Part shown: positions 1 to 8,530 of the stretch, in pieces
How positions within the stretch are numbered: the first letter of the stretch is position 1
Layout: the number at the start of each line of letters is the position of its first letter
Program-made: the position numbers and the translations under genes
Notes under the pieces: model-generated
What the model was told of the DNA's origin: nothing
What the model saw: only the letters and a program-made list of their open reading frames with translations
The model's database searches: none
From: Aeromicrobium sp. Leaf350
Lineage (GTDB): Bacteria > Actinomycetota > Actinomycetes > Propionibacteriales > Nocardioidaceae
Assembly: GCF_916858655.1 (NCBI RefSeq)
Contig: NZ_CAKASL010000001.1
Location: 1 to 64,000, forward strand
Reading direction: 5' to 3'
Length of the DNA stretch: 64,000 nucleotides

Positions 1-1
1 C

Positions 2-124
2 ATGACCACCCGCGACGGCCGACCCATCGACCTCACCCTCAGACGCACCACCCGCGAACGACTCCGCACCATCCGCAAGAGCGTGCGCGCCAGAGCAGAC
101 GGCAACCAACCCCTCCGCACGTGA
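2..124 (+). CDS. 3' end of an unidentified protein (truncated by window edge)
   Basis: An open frame runs from the window edge to a TGA at 122-124. The visible 40 residues are very basic (many Arg) and show no recognisable domain. An ATG lies at position 2, but the frame is open to the edge, so this is probably the C-terminal tail of a longer upstream gene. It converges on nusB and shares the hairpin at 155-196. Product unknown. Confidence 0.35.
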   Translation: MTTRDGRPIDLTLRRTTRERLRTIRKSVRARADGNQPLRT

Positions 125-154
125 CGGCGAGCCCGGCCGCTCCCCCCACGGACG

Positions 155-196
155 ACGAGGGGGCCGTGGCTGCCGAAGCAACCACGACCCCCTCGT
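155..196. terminator. Hairpin between convergent genes
   Basis: A 15-bp inverted repeat with one mismatch (ACGAGGGGGCCGTGG at 155-169; its partner at 182-196) encloses a 12-nt loop. It sits between the stop of the upstream plus-strand frame (124) and the nusB stop (225), so it could terminate both. There is no clear U-tract on either side. Confidence 0.6.
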
Positions 197-224
197 CTCG
201 ATCCGCGGGTCCGGACCAGAAGAG

Positions 225-635
225 CTACGCGCTGCGTGCGGCCTTGCCCTCGATGATCGCGCCGAGGACGCCGGCGACGAACGACGGCGAGTCGTCGGTG
301 CTCAGCTCACGCGCGAGCTCGACCGCCTCGCTCACGGCGACCGCGTCCGGGACGTCCTCGGTGAAGAGGATCTCGAACGCGGCGACGCGCAGCAGGTTGC
401 GGTCGACGCCGGGCATGCGGTCGAGCGACCAGCCACGGGCGTGCTCCGACAGGAGCCCGTCGATGCGCTCCTGGTTCTCGGCCACACCCTCCACCAGGGT
501 GACCGTGTAGGCGTTGATCGGCGGGTGGTTCGTGACGAGCCGCTCCGGCAGGGAGCCGCCGAGCGACAGGCCCTGCATCTCGGACTCGAAGAGGACGTCG
601 AGGGCGCGCTTGCGGTACTTGGTGCGCGCTCCCAT
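225..635 (-). CDS. nusB: Transcription antitermination factor NusB
   Basis: 136 residues, the usual NusB length. NusB binds boxA RNA with S10 (NusE) during rRNA antitermination. Seen: N-terminal GARTKYRKRALDVLFE, matching the family opening (K/R-R-A-hh-hLFE), the central VDRNLLRVAAFEIL helix, and a C-terminal SPSFVAGVLGAI segment. The start at 635 was preferred over a longer upstream extension because the family begins here and GAGGGG lies just upstream. The gene is last in the aro-efp-nusB run, 13 nt after efp. Confidence 0.95.
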   Translation of the reverse strand: MGARTKYRKRALDVLFESEMQGLSLGGSLPERLVTNHPPINAYTVTLVEGVAENQERIDGLLSEHARGWSLDRMPGVDRNLLRVAAFEILFTEDVPDAVAVSEAVELARELSTDDSPSFVAGVLGAIIEGKAARSA

Positions 636-648
636 CAGTGCCCACCCC

Positions 649-1212
649 TCATGACTTGACGCGACCGAGGTAGTTGCCGTCGCGGGTGTCGACCTTGATC
701 TTCTCGCCGGACTCCAGGAAAAGCGGGACCTGGATCTCCTTGCCGGTCTCCAGCGTGGCGGGCTTGGTGCCGCCCGAGGAGCGGTCGCCCTGCAGGCCCG
801 GGTCGGTGTGCTGCACGAGGAGCTCGACCGAGAGCGGGAGCTCGACGTAGAGCACGCGGCCCTCGTTCGTGGCAACCACGGCGTTCGTGTTCTCGAGCAG
901 GTAGTCGGGCGCGGTGCCCATCTGCTCGGGCGCGATCTCGATCTGGTCGAACGTCTGGACGTCCATGAACACGTACGACGTGCCGTCGTTGTACAGGTAC
1001 TGCATGTCGCGCTTGTCGACCGAGGCCGTCTCGACCTTCGTGCCGGCGTTGAACGTCTTGTCGACGACCTTGCCGGACTCGACGTTCTTGAGCTTCGTGC
1101 GGACGAAGGCGGGGCCCTTGCCCGGCTTGACGTGCTGGAACTCCACGACAGCCCAGAGCTGTCCGTCGATGTTCAGCACAAGGCCGTTCTTCAGGTCGTT
1201 CGTGGTGGCCAT
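649..1212 (-). CDS. efp: Elongation factor P
   Basis: 187 residues with KOW-like N-terminal, OB and C-terminal OB domains; the tail [13 protein letters not shown] is typical. EF-P enters the ribosomal E site and rescues stalling at polyproline. The tip loop around residues 30-36 reads PGKGPAF with Lys32 at the tip. Known: actinobacterial EF-P with the PGKGPA-type loop works without lysine modification (studied in Corynebacterium). No EpmA/B-type modification gene is nearby, which agrees. The ATG overlaps the upstream peptidase stop as TGATG, indicating translational coupling. Confidence 0.96.
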   Translation of the reverse strand: MATTNDLKNGLVLNIDGQLWAVVEFQHVKPGKGPAFVRTKLKNVESGKVVDKTFNAGTKVETASVDKRDMQYLYNDGTSYVFMDVQTFDQIEIAPEQMGTAPDYLLENTNAVVATNEGRVLYVELPLSVELLVQHTDPGLQGDRSSGGTKPATLETGKEIQVPLFLESGEKIKVDTRDGNYLGRVKS

Positions 1213-2285
1213 CAGCCAATCTCCAACAAGTCGGTGGGCGCCGGCGTCAGCACCTCGGGATCTCCTGAGGTGACGCAGACGGTGTCTTCGATGCGCACGC
1301 CGCCACGACCGACCAGGTACACACCTGGCTCCATCGTCAACACAGTGCGAGGGACGAGTCTACCCGTGCGCGTCGCTCCGAAGAACGGGTCCTCGTGGAT
1401 CTGCAGGCCGACACCGTGACCGAGGCCCGTCGTGAACTCCTCGAGCCACCCGGACGTCTCGAGGTCGCCGCGCACCGCGGCGTCGATCTCGGCCGGTGTC
1501 GTCCCCTCACGGAGGCCCTCGACACCCAGGGCCTGGGACTGTCGGACGGCGGCATGGATCTCGCGCTGCCAGTCAGCAGCCGGGCCGAGCACGACCGTGC
1601 GCGTGCAGTCCGCGTGGTAGCCGCCGACGCGGGCACCGAAGTCGATCTTCAGGAGGTCGCCACGCTCGACGATCCGGTCGCCCGGGGCGTGGTGCGGGAT
1701 CGCCGAGTTCTCGCCGGCCGCGCAGATCGTGGCGAAGGCGGGCGCCTCCGCACCCAGGTCGACCATGAGCCGCTCGATGCCGACCGCGATGTCACGCTCG
1801 GAACGACCCACGAGCGGCCCCTCCCAGGTGCGCTGGAGCGCCTCCACCGAGATCGCGCACGCCTGCCGCAGCAGCTCGACCTCGCCCGGGTCCTTGACCT
1901 CCCGCAGCCTCTCGACGAGGCGGCCCGCCGAGATGGGGTGGTGCGTGAGCTCGGCGGTCAGCTCGGTGTGCTGGTCGACCGTCAGGGCGTGGGTCTCGAC
2001 CGCCCACTGCTCCTCCGGTGCCAGGGCTGCCGCAGGTGCGAGCAGCGTCGGCGCGACGTGGACCCGGACGTCCGGGCACTCGGCTGCGGCCTGGTCGCGG
2101 TACCGGCCGTCGGTCACGAGGACCGGCTCCCCCGCCGCCGACAGCACCAGGGCGCCGTTCGACCCGGTGAACCCAGTCAGGTACCGCACGTTCAGCAGGT
2201 TCGTGACCAGCAGCTGGTCAGCCTGGAGCTCCTCCAGCACCGCGGCCGCGCGCTCACGGCGACCGGCCCGATCGATGGTGTCCAC
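1212..2285 (-). CDS. M24 family Xaa-Pro aminopeptidase
   Basis: 357 residues from a GTG start. The N-terminal creatinase-like domain (about residues 1-125) precedes the pita-bread M24 domain. The five metal ligands are visible in order: Asp in KIDFGAR, Asp in HADCTRT, His in GLGHGVGL, Glu in MEPGVYL, Glu in RIEDTV. These bind two Mn/Co ions and cleave the bond before proline. Its place immediately before efp is conserved in many Gram-positives, linking proline peptide turnover and EF-P. Whether it is PepP-like or PepQ-like cannot be decided from sequence alone. Confidence 0.92.
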   Translation of the reverse strand: MDTIDRAGRRERAAAVLEELQADQLLVTNLLNVRYLTGFTGSNGALVLSAAGEPVLVTDGRYRDQAAAECPDVRVHVAPTLLAPAAALAPEEQWAVETHALTVDQHTELTAELTHHPISAGRLVERLREVKDPGEVELLRQACAISVEALQRTWEGPLVGRSERDIAVGIERLMVDLGAEAPAFATICAAGENSAIPHHAPGDRIVERGDLLKIDFGARVGGYHADCTRTVVLGPAADWQREIHAAVRQSQALGVEGLREGTTPAEIDAAVRGDLETSGWLEEFTTGLGHGVGLQIHEDPFFGATRTGRLVPRTVLTMEPGVYLVGRGGVRIEDTVCVTSGDPEVLTPAPTDLLEIG

Positions 2286-2300
2286 CCCGACCTCGCTCGC

Positions 2301-3401
2301 TCAGCCGCTGACGGCGCGGTAGGCGTCGCGCAGCAGGAGCTCGTCGGTCACGGGCAGGATCTGCGGCGACGCGAGTCCGTCGAGCACGACGAACCGCAAC
2401 GTCGACCCGCGGGTCTTCTTGTCGAGGCGCATGGCCTCGAGCAGGTGCGGCCACGCGTCGCCCCGGTACGCCGTCGGGAGGCCCACGGTGCCCAGCGCCG
2501 CGCGGTGGCGCTCGACGAGGGCGTCGTCGATCAGGCCCTCGGCGCGCGCCAGCTCGGCGACGAACACCATGCCGATGCTGATCGCCTCTCCGTGGCGGAT
2601 CTCGTAGGCCTCGTGCCGCTCGATCGCGTGGCCGAGCGTGTGGCCGTAGTTGAGCGCCTCGCGACCGATCGCCCCGCGGGCACCGCCCGACTCGCGCAGG
2701 TCGCCCTTGACGGTCACCGCCTTCACCGCGATGCCCTTGGCGATGAGCTGGGCCAGGACGTCGGAGCGGGTGTCGCTCGCCGAGCGGGGGTCGGCCTCCA
2801 CCAGGTCGAGGATCGACGGATCGGCGATGAAGCCGCACTTGACGATCTCGGCCAGACCGCTGCGCACCTCGCGCGGGGTCAGCGTCTGCAGGGCGTCGAG
2901 GTCGCAGAGGACCCCGACCGGCTCGTGGAAGGCACCGACCAGGTTCTTGCCCTGCGCGGTGTTGATGCCGGTCTTGCCCCCGACGGCGGCGTCGACCATG
3001 CCGAGCACGGTGGTCGGCACGTTGACGAAGCGCACCCCGCGGAGCCAGGTGGCCGCGACGAAGCCCGCGAGGTCGGTCGTCGCGCCTCCCCCGAGGCCCA
3101 CGACGACGTCGGAGCGCGTGAACCCGGCCTCGCCGAGGACCCGCCAGCACTCGGCGAGCACGGAGGCGGTCTTCGCCTGCTCGGCGTCCGGGACCTCGAT
3201 GATCCGCACGGCCAGACCCGCGTCGGCCAGGGGCATCCGCAGGGCGGTGGCGCGGTCGGCGACGTTCGGTCCGTGGATGATCGCGACGCGGGCCGCCTCC
3301 GGCCCGACGAGGTCGAGGACCTTCTCGCGCAGACCCCGGCCGATCACGACGTCGTACGGCTGGGCCGTCTCGACCCTGATGGTGCCGGCTGAGGGCGTCA
3401 T
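2301..3401 (-). CDS. aroB: 3-dehydroquinate synthase
   Basis: 366 residues. AroB converts DAHP to 3-dehydroquinate using NAD and Zn in the shikimate pathway. Seen: glycine-rich NAD segment VVGLGGGATTDLAGFVAATW, VPTTVLGMVDAAVGGKTGIN, SGLAEIVKCG, and Zn-binding LNYGHTLGHAIE. The ATG overlaps the aroK stop as ATGA. Together with aroK, aroC and aroE nearby, four shikimate steps are encoded here. Confidence 0.97.
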   Translation of the reverse strand: MTPSAGTIRVETAQPYDVVIGRGLREKVLDLVGPEAARVAIIHGPNVADRATALRMPLADAGLAVRIIEVPDAEQAKTASVLAECWRVLGEAGFTRSDVVVGLGGGATTDLAGFVAATWLRGVRFVNVPTTVLGMVDAAVGGKTGINTAQGKNLVGAFHEPVGVLCDLDALQTLTPREVRSGLAEIVKCGFIADPSILDLVEADPRSASDTRSDVLAQLIAKGIAVKAVTVKGDLRESGGARGAIGREALNYGHTLGHAIERHEAYEIRHGEAISIGMVFVAELARAEGLIDDALVERHRAALGTVGLPTAYRGDAWPHLLEAMRLDKKTRGSTLRFVVLDGLASPQILPVTDELLLRDAYRAVSG

Positions 3402-3931
3402 CGCGTCTCCTGGATGCTCTGGTCGTGGGCGTCTCCGACGAGGCGGAGCACGAGGTCGACGACCTCGTCAGGGGTGCGGTCGTCAGTGCCGACGGACCAG
3501 CCGGCGAGCGCGGTGTAGATCGGGCGCCGCTCGTCGAGCAGACCCTTCAGCCGGCCACGCACGTTGCCGACCAGCAGCGGCCGGCTGGCATTGAGCCCGA
3601 CGCGGCGCGCGGCGCCGGCGAGTCCGACCTCCAGGTGCACGATGGTGTGGCCGGCCAGGAGGTCCCGCGTCGCCGCGCTCAGGACGGCGCCACCGCCCAG
3701 CGCGAGCACGCCGTCGTGGTCGGCGAGCGCGGCGGCGACCGCGGTCTCCTCGATGGCCCGGAAGGCGGCCTCGCCGTCCGTCACGAAGATGTCGGCGATC
3801 TCGCGGCCCGTGGACGCCACGACGTCGGCGTCGGTGTCGCGGAAGGCGAGTCCGAGTCGGCGGGCCAGCGCGATGCCGACCGTCGTCTTCCCCGCTCCCG
3901 GCGCGCCGATCAGCACGACGGCCGGGCGCAC
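3398..3931 (-). CDS. aroK: Shikimate kinase
   Basis: 177 residues from the GTG at 3931. Phosphorylates shikimate at the 3-OH with ATP. Walker A GAPGAGKTT begins at residue 9, as in mycobacterial AroK, which supports this start; the shikimate-binding DTDADV, R in FRAIEE, and GGGA segment (LALGGGAV) follow. A TTG at 3958 overlapping the aroC stop (TTGA) would add nine residues and cannot be excluded. It is coupled to aroB by ATGA. Confidence 0.95.
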   Translation of the reverse strand: MRPAVVLIGAPGAGKTTVGIALARRLGLAFRDTDADVVASTGREIADIFVTDGEAAFRAIEETAVAAALADHDGVLALGGGAVLSAATRDLLAGHTIVHLEVGLAGAARRVGLNASRPLLVGNVRGRLKGLLDERRPIYTALAGWSVGTDDRTPDEVVDLVLRLVGDAHDQSIQETR

Positions 3932-3954
3932 CTCACGGGTCCCCGTGTCTGGGC

Positions 3955-5145
3955 TCAACGGAACCTCAGGGCTGCCAGGTAGCCCTCGACGTTGCGGCGG
4001 GTCTCGCCGAGCGAGTCGCCACCGAACTTCTCGAGCACGGCCTCGGCGAGCACCAGCGCCACCATCGCCTCGGCGACGATGCCGGCGGCCGGCACGGCGC
4101 AGACGTCGGACCGCTGGTGGTGGGCGCGCGTCTCCTCGCCCGTCGTGACGTCGATCGTGCGCAGCGCGCGCGGGACGGTGGCGATCGGCTTCATGGCGGC
4201 GCGGACCCGGAGGATCTCGCCGGTCGTCATGCCACCCTCGGTGCCGCCGGAGCGGCCGGAGGCCCGGCGGATGTTCTCGAGTCCCGTCTCGCCGCCGGGG
4301 ATGATCTCGTCGTGCGCCAGCGAGCCGCGGGTGCGGGCCAGCTCGAACCCGTCGCCGACCTCGACGCCCTTGATGGCCTGGATGCCCATGAGGGCGGCCG
4401 CGAGGCGCGAGTCGAGGCGTCGGTCCCACGCGGTGTGGGAGCCGAGGCCCGGCGGGAGACCGTGCACCGCGACCTCGACGACACCGCCGAGCGTGTCGCC
4501 GTCCTTGTGGGCCAGGTCGATCTCGGCGACCATCGCCGCGCTGGCCTCGGGATCGAAGCAGCGCACGGGGTCGGCGTCGAGAGCCTCGACGTCACGCTTG
4601 GCCGGCACGAGGCCGACCGGGGCCTTGGCGGTGCCGAGCTCGACGACGTGCGACACGATCGTGGCGCCCGTGGCCTGCTCGACGAACTGCGCGGCGATCT
4701 CGCCCAGCGCGACGCGGGCCGCGGTCTCGCGCGCGCTGGCCCGCTCGAGGATCGGACGGGCCTCGTCGAAGTCGTACTTCTGCATGCCGGCCAGGTCGGC
4801 GTGACCCGGCCGGGGGCGCGTGAGCGGGGCGTTGCGCTTCAGGCCCTCGAGCACCTCGGGGTCGACCGGATCGGCGGCCATGACCTGGTCCCACTTCGGC
4901 CACTCCGAGTTGCCGATGCGCAGGGCGATCGGGCTGCCCAGGGTCAGGCCGTGGCGGACGCCGCCGATGATCTCGAGCACGTCGGCCTCGAACGACATCC
5001 GTGCGCCGCGGCCGTAGCCGAGACGGCGCCGCGCGAGGGCGGCGTCGATGTCCTTGGACGTGACGGACACCCCGGCCGGGATGCCCTCGAGGAAGGCGGC
5101 GAGCGCCGGGCCGTGAGACTCACCGGCGGTGGACCAACGAAGCAT
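3955..5145 (-). CDS. aroC: Chorismate synthase
   Basis: 396 residues, normal for actinobacteria. Converts EPSP to chorismate using reduced FMN. Signatures seen: GESHGPAL near the N-terminus, [18 protein letters not shown], and the [13 protein letters not shown] segment. First gene of the aroC-aroK-aroB run. A prepilin peptidase gene lies 33 nt upstream, an arrangement shared with Streptomyces. Confidence 0.97.
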   Translation of the reverse strand: MLRWSTAGESHGPALAAFLEGIPAGVSVTSKDIDAALARRRLGYGRGARMSFEADVLEIIGGVRHGLTLGSPIALRIGNSEWPKWDQVMAADPVDPEVLEGLKRNAPLTRPRPGHADLAGMQKYDFDEARPILERASARETAARVALGEIAAQFVEQATGATIVSHVVELGTAKAPVGLVPAKRDVEALDADPVRCFDPEASAAMVAEIDLAHKDGDTLGGVVEVAVHGLPPGLGSHTAWDRRLDSRLAAALMGIQAIKGVEVGDGFELARTRGSLAHDEIIPGGETGLENIRRASGRSGGTEGGMTTGEILRVRAAMKPIATVPRALRTIDVTTGEETRAHHQRSDVCAVPAAGIVAEAMVALVLAEAVLEKFGGDSLGETRRNVEGYLAALRFR

Positions 5146-5178
5146 GGCGTGATTGTCCCACGCCCCCGGCGGAGGTCG

Positions 5179-5859
5179 TCAGGAGCCGTACAGGCGTGGA
5201 CCCCAGGCGGCGCCGATGACCGCACCGAGCACGAGGTACTGGCCGAACGCGAAGCTGCGACGGTCGATGAGCCGGGCGAGCGACAGCACCACGCCGGCGA
5301 CGGCCCCGACCAGGAATCCCGCGTACATCCCGACGAGGGTCGCGTCCGGGCCGAGAGGACCGAGCACGACGGCGAGGATCGCCGCGAGCCGGACGTCGCC
5401 GTAGCCGAGCGCACCCCCGAGGTAGCGCCCGATCTCGTAGAGGACCCGGAAGATCACGTAGACGACGATGTTGGCGACGAGCGCCTGCAGCAGCAGGCGG
5501 GCATCCTGCTCGATCAGCGCCGCCAGGCCCACCAGCAGCCACGTCGCGAGGTACAGCGGAGCGACGATGGCGTACGGCAGGAGCCGCGTGCGGATGTCGA
5601 CGTACGACAGCCAGGCACCGACGCCGCTGACGAGCACCCAGGCGGGCAGGAGCCCCGGAAGGTCCGTGCCCCACGCGACCGTGCCCGCGAACAGGGCGGC
5701 GACGACGGCCAGCACCGGGGCGAGCCATCGGGGGCGGGCGATCTCGGCGTAGGTGGCCTTGTCCTCGTCGGGCTCGTCCGGCTCCGGCACGCGAGCGACG
5801 ACCCACGGGCCCGCGGCCCCGATGAGGGCGGCGGCCACGGCGCTGAGCACGATCTCCAC
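5179..5859 (-). CDS. A24 family prepilin peptidase
   Basis: 226 residues with about seven membrane segments. Both catalytic aspartate motifs of the aspartic prepilin peptidases are visible: D in YVDIRTRLLP (about residue 97) and D in GYGDVRLA (about residue 156). The N-terminal methyltransferase domain of classical PilD is absent, as usual in actinobacteria. Presumed to process type IV-like (Tad) prepilins, but no pilin genes are in the window; it travels with the aro genes by conserved synteny. Confidence 0.9.
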   Translation of the reverse strand: MEIVLSAVAAALIGAAGPWVVARVPEPDEPDEDKATYAEIARPRWLAPVLAVVAALFAGTVAWGTDLPGLLPAWVLVSGVGAWLSYVDIRTRLLPYAIVAPLYLATWLLVGLAALIEQDARLLLQALVANIVVYVIFRVLYEIGRYLGGALGYGDVRLAAILAVVLGPLGPDATLVGMYAGFLVGAVAGVVLSLARLIDRRSFAFGQYLVLGAVIGAAWGPRLYGS

Positions 5860-6135
5860 CCGGCGAGGCTAGCCGGGCGCGGGGCCAGACACGGGACGCC
5901 CTCCACAGGCGTGGCGCAGACCGCCCCCTGAGGTGCGACGAGGAACGAGGAGCCTCGAAGGGGGTTCGTCAGCCCGTCAGGCGACCGAGCACCGCGAGTG
6001 ATGCATGGCGGTACCCCGGGCGACCCGAGAGCATCATCTCCGGTCCCGGCCCCGCTCGTGGTCCATGCCGAACGACACCCAGGCCCACCGCCGGATGCGT
6101 CACCGCCGCAAGAAGCCTGCGGGAGCACCCCCGAG

Positions 6136-6933
6136 TCAGCGCCCCGCGAGCTCCAGCGCCGCGGCTCCGCGCAGCAGGGACGGCCGCACCGTCCCACCGG
6201 TCATGAGGTGCACCTGGAGCGCCGCCTGGTGGGCGAGCAGGTCGAGCCCGCTGACGACGGGAATGCCGCGCGTCTCCGCCTCCGAGGCGAGCGCCGTGGG
6301 CCACGGGTCGTAGACGACGTCGAAGACGGCGTCCGCCCGGTGCGCGTGGAACGGGTCGACGACGGCGGAGGGAATCGTGGAGACGAGCACGTCGACCCCG
6401 GAGTCGCCGTGCGCGTGGTCGGTGAGGGTCGAGACCTCGACGGCCATGCCGCACCGGCGCGCCACGTCGACCACGTCGTCGGCGCGGCTGACGTCGCGCA
6501 CGACGACCTCGAGCCGGCGTGCGCCGAGCCGCGACAGCGTCAGGGCCATCGACGCAGCGGTGGCCCCTCCCCCGAGGATCCGCGCGCTGACGACGTCGTC
6601 GATGCCGGCCGCGCGCAGCGCGTTGAGCCCGCCCGGGACGTCGGTGTTGAAGCCGACCCGCTCCTCGCCGAGCAGCACCGTGTTGGCGACCCCGAGCAGC
6701 TCGACGTCCTCGCTCACGTCGTCGAGCAGCGGCACGAGGGCACGCTTCAGCGGGGCCGTGACCGACAGGCCCCGCCACCCGTCGTCGAGGCCGTCCAGGA
6801 ACCCGGGCAGCTCACCCTCGGAGACCTCGACCGCGTCGTAGTCCCAGTCGACACCCAGCTCGAGGTACGCCGCGCGGTGCATCACCGGCGAGAGCGAGTG
6901 GGCGATCGGACTGCCCAGGACGGCACAGCGCAT
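6136..6933 (-). CDS. aroE: Shikimate dehydrogenase
   Basis: 265 residues. NADP-dependent reduction of 3-dehydroshikimate. Seen: substrate-binding GSPIAHSLSPVMHRAA at the N-terminus, SVTAPLK with catalytic Lys, N in VANTV, D in GFNTD, and Rossmann ILGGGATAAS. The NADP-discriminating segment reads VVVRD, where canonical AroE has NRT, so cofactor preference is uncertain. Start overlaps the mltG stop as TGATG. A 276-bp non-coding gap without an evident promoter or hairpin separates it from the prepilin peptidase gene. Confidence 0.93.
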   Translation of the reverse strand: MRCAVLGSPIAHSLSPVMHRAAYLELGVDWDYDAVEVSEGELPGFLDGLDDGWRGLSVTAPLKRALVPLLDDVSEDVELLGVANTVLLGEERVGFNTDVPGGLNALRAAGIDDVVSARILGGGATAASMALTLSRLGARRLEVVVRDVSRADDVVDVARRCGMAVEVSTLTDHAHGDSGVDVLVSTIPSAVVDPFHAHRADAVFDVVYDPWPTALASEAETRGIPVVSGLDLLAHQAALQVHLMTGGTVRPSLLRGAAALELAGR

Positions 6934-8048
6934 CAGCAGCTGAACCCGGCGTCGCGGCAGTTCTGCTGGTGCTCGGAGTACGTCTCCGCGAAGGTCGTCT
7001 CGCCCGTGTCGGGGTCGGCCACGAAGTACACCCAGTCGCCGGCCTCCGGGTTCAGCGCCGCCTCGATCGCGGCCTGGCCGGGTGACCCGATGGGCCCAGG
7101 GGGCAGGCCGGGGTACTTGTACGTGTTGTACGGCGAGTCGGCCGCGCGCTCCTCGTCGGTCGTGAAGACGTCGCCGCTGCGACCGCTCACGTAGTGCACG
7201 GTCGAGTCCATCTGCAGCGGCATGCCGGAGTCGAGACGGTTGTAGATCACGCGGGCACCGCGGGCGAAGTCGTCGTTCGAGACCTCGTACTCCAGGATGC
7301 TCGCCACCGTGAGGACCTGCTCGGTCGTGTATCCCAGTGCCGCGGCGCGACCCTCGATGTCGAGGGAGGCGGTGACCTCGAGGGACTTGGCGACCATCTT
7401 CGACAGCAGCGTCACGGCCGTCTCGCCCGGGTCGATCGTGTACGTCGCCGGGTACAGGTACCCCTCGGGGTTGCCGGCCGCGATGTCGGGCAGTCCGATG
7501 GACGCCGGGTCGGCGAGCGCCGCTTCCAGGTCGGCCTGCGAGATCTGGGTCTTCTCCGTGATGGAGGCGACGATGTCGTCGACGCGTGCGCCCTCGGGCA
7601 CCGCGACCGTCGCGTCGGCCTTGATGATGTCGGTCGTCAGCGCACGGTACGCCGCCGCGGCCGACATCTTCTCGCGCATCTGGTACGAACCGGCCTGCAG
7701 AACCGCCTGGTCGGGGTCGTCGAGCGCCTCCTCGTAGAAGGCCTTCGCGGACTTCACGACGTCCTGCTCCTCGAGGTCGTAGGAGAGGCTGCGCCAGCTC
7801 GCGCCGGACTCGACCTGCACGACGACCTCGCCCGAGCCCTCGCCCGAGTAGTCCGGAGCCGCACCGAAGCGGTCCTGGGCCCAGCCGTAGGCCCAGAGTC
7901 CTCCACCGACGAGCACCGCAAGCACCACGAGCAGGACCACCAGCTTGAGCCAGCGACGCTTCTTCTTCGGCTTCTCCGCACGCCGACGGCCGCGTGCCGG
8001 GCGAGGAGGCTCGCCGCCGGTCACGAGGTCGATCCCGGATTCAGTCAT
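6933..8048 (-). CDS. mltG: Endolytic murein transglycosylase MltG
   Basis: 371 residues. Cuts nascent peptidoglycan glycan strands at the outer membrane face. Seen: basic cytoplasmic N-terminus, one transmembrane helix (about 33-53), LysM-like domain, then the YceG catalytic domain with Glu253 in ASILEYEV, GNPEGYLYP, and C-terminal PLQMDSTVHY and YKYPGLPPGPI. The C-terminus ends NCRDAGFSC with two cysteines that could form a disulfide. Coupled to ruvX (4-nt overlap) and aroE. Confidence 0.94.
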   Translation of the reverse strand: MTESGIDLVTGGEPPRPARGRRRAEKPKKKRRWLKLVVLLVVLAVLVGGGLWAYGWAQDRFGAAPDYSGEGSGEVVVQVESGASWRSLSYDLEEQDVVKSAKAFYEEALDDPDQAVLQAGSYQMREKMSAAAAYRALTTDIIKADATVAVPEGARVDDIVASITEKTQISQADLEAALADPASIGLPDIAAGNPEGYLYPATYTIDPGETAVTLLSKMVAKSLEVTASLDIEGRAAALGYTTEQVLTVASILEYEVSNDDFARGARVIYNRLDSGMPLQMDSTVHYVSGRSGDVFTTDEERAADSPYNTYKYPGLPPGPIGSPGQAAIEAALNPEAGDWVYFVADPDTGETTFAETYSEHQQNCRDAGFSC

Positions 8049-8527
8049 CCCTGTCCTTCGCTCGGCTGGGCGTTCTCCATCAGCTGGCCGGGCGGTTGCC
8101 CGCGCAGCCGTTCCCCCTCCAGGGCATTCTGCAAGATCACCACGGCCGCCGCTTGGTCAATCACCGGTCGCTGCTTCTTCGCCTTGGTGCCACTCGCGCG
8201 CAGCTGCTGCGACGCCGTGACGGTGCTGAGCCGCTCGTCGACGAGCCGGACGGGGCGTGCAGTGAGTCCCTGCAGCACGGCGACGGCGTCGCGCACGGTC
8301 GCCGCGGCGGGCCCTTCACGGCCTGACAGCGAGTACGGCAGGCCCACCACGATCTCGAGCACGTCCATCTCCTCGGCCAGGGCCGCGATCCGCGCGATGG
8401 CAGCCGGCTGGTTCGCCGCGACGTGCACGGTCTCGACCGGGGTCGCGATCAGTCCGTCGGGGTCGCACGTGGCGACACCGATGCGTGCCGCTCCGATGTC
8501 GATGCCAAGCCGACGTCCACGCCGCAC
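8045..8527 (-). CDS. ruvX: Holliday junction resolvase-like RuvX (YqgF)
   Basis: 160 residues from a GTG start. RNase H-fold nuclease implicated in pre-16S rRNA 5' processing. Seen: GIDIGAARIGVA with the first catalytic Asp, VVGLPYSLSG, DERLST, and the late Asp in VIDQAAAVVILQ. It starts 3 nt after the alaS stop; the alaS-ruvX-mltG-aroE order is standard in actinobacteria. Confidence 0.93.
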   Translation of the reverse strand: MRRGRRLGIDIGAARIGVATCDPDGLIATPVETVHVAANQPAAIARIAALAEEMDVLEIVVGLPYSLSGREGPAAATVRDAVAVLQGLTARPVRLVDERLSTVTASQQLRASGTKAKKQRPVIDQAAAVVILQNALEGERLRGQPPGQLMENAQPSEGQG

Positions 8528-8530
8528 CCG

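Noticed and set aside
5860-6135. Hidden gene between aroE and the prepilin peptidase gene
   Set aside because: Open frames here are short or are extensions of neighbouring frames, without ribosome sites or recognisable motifs.
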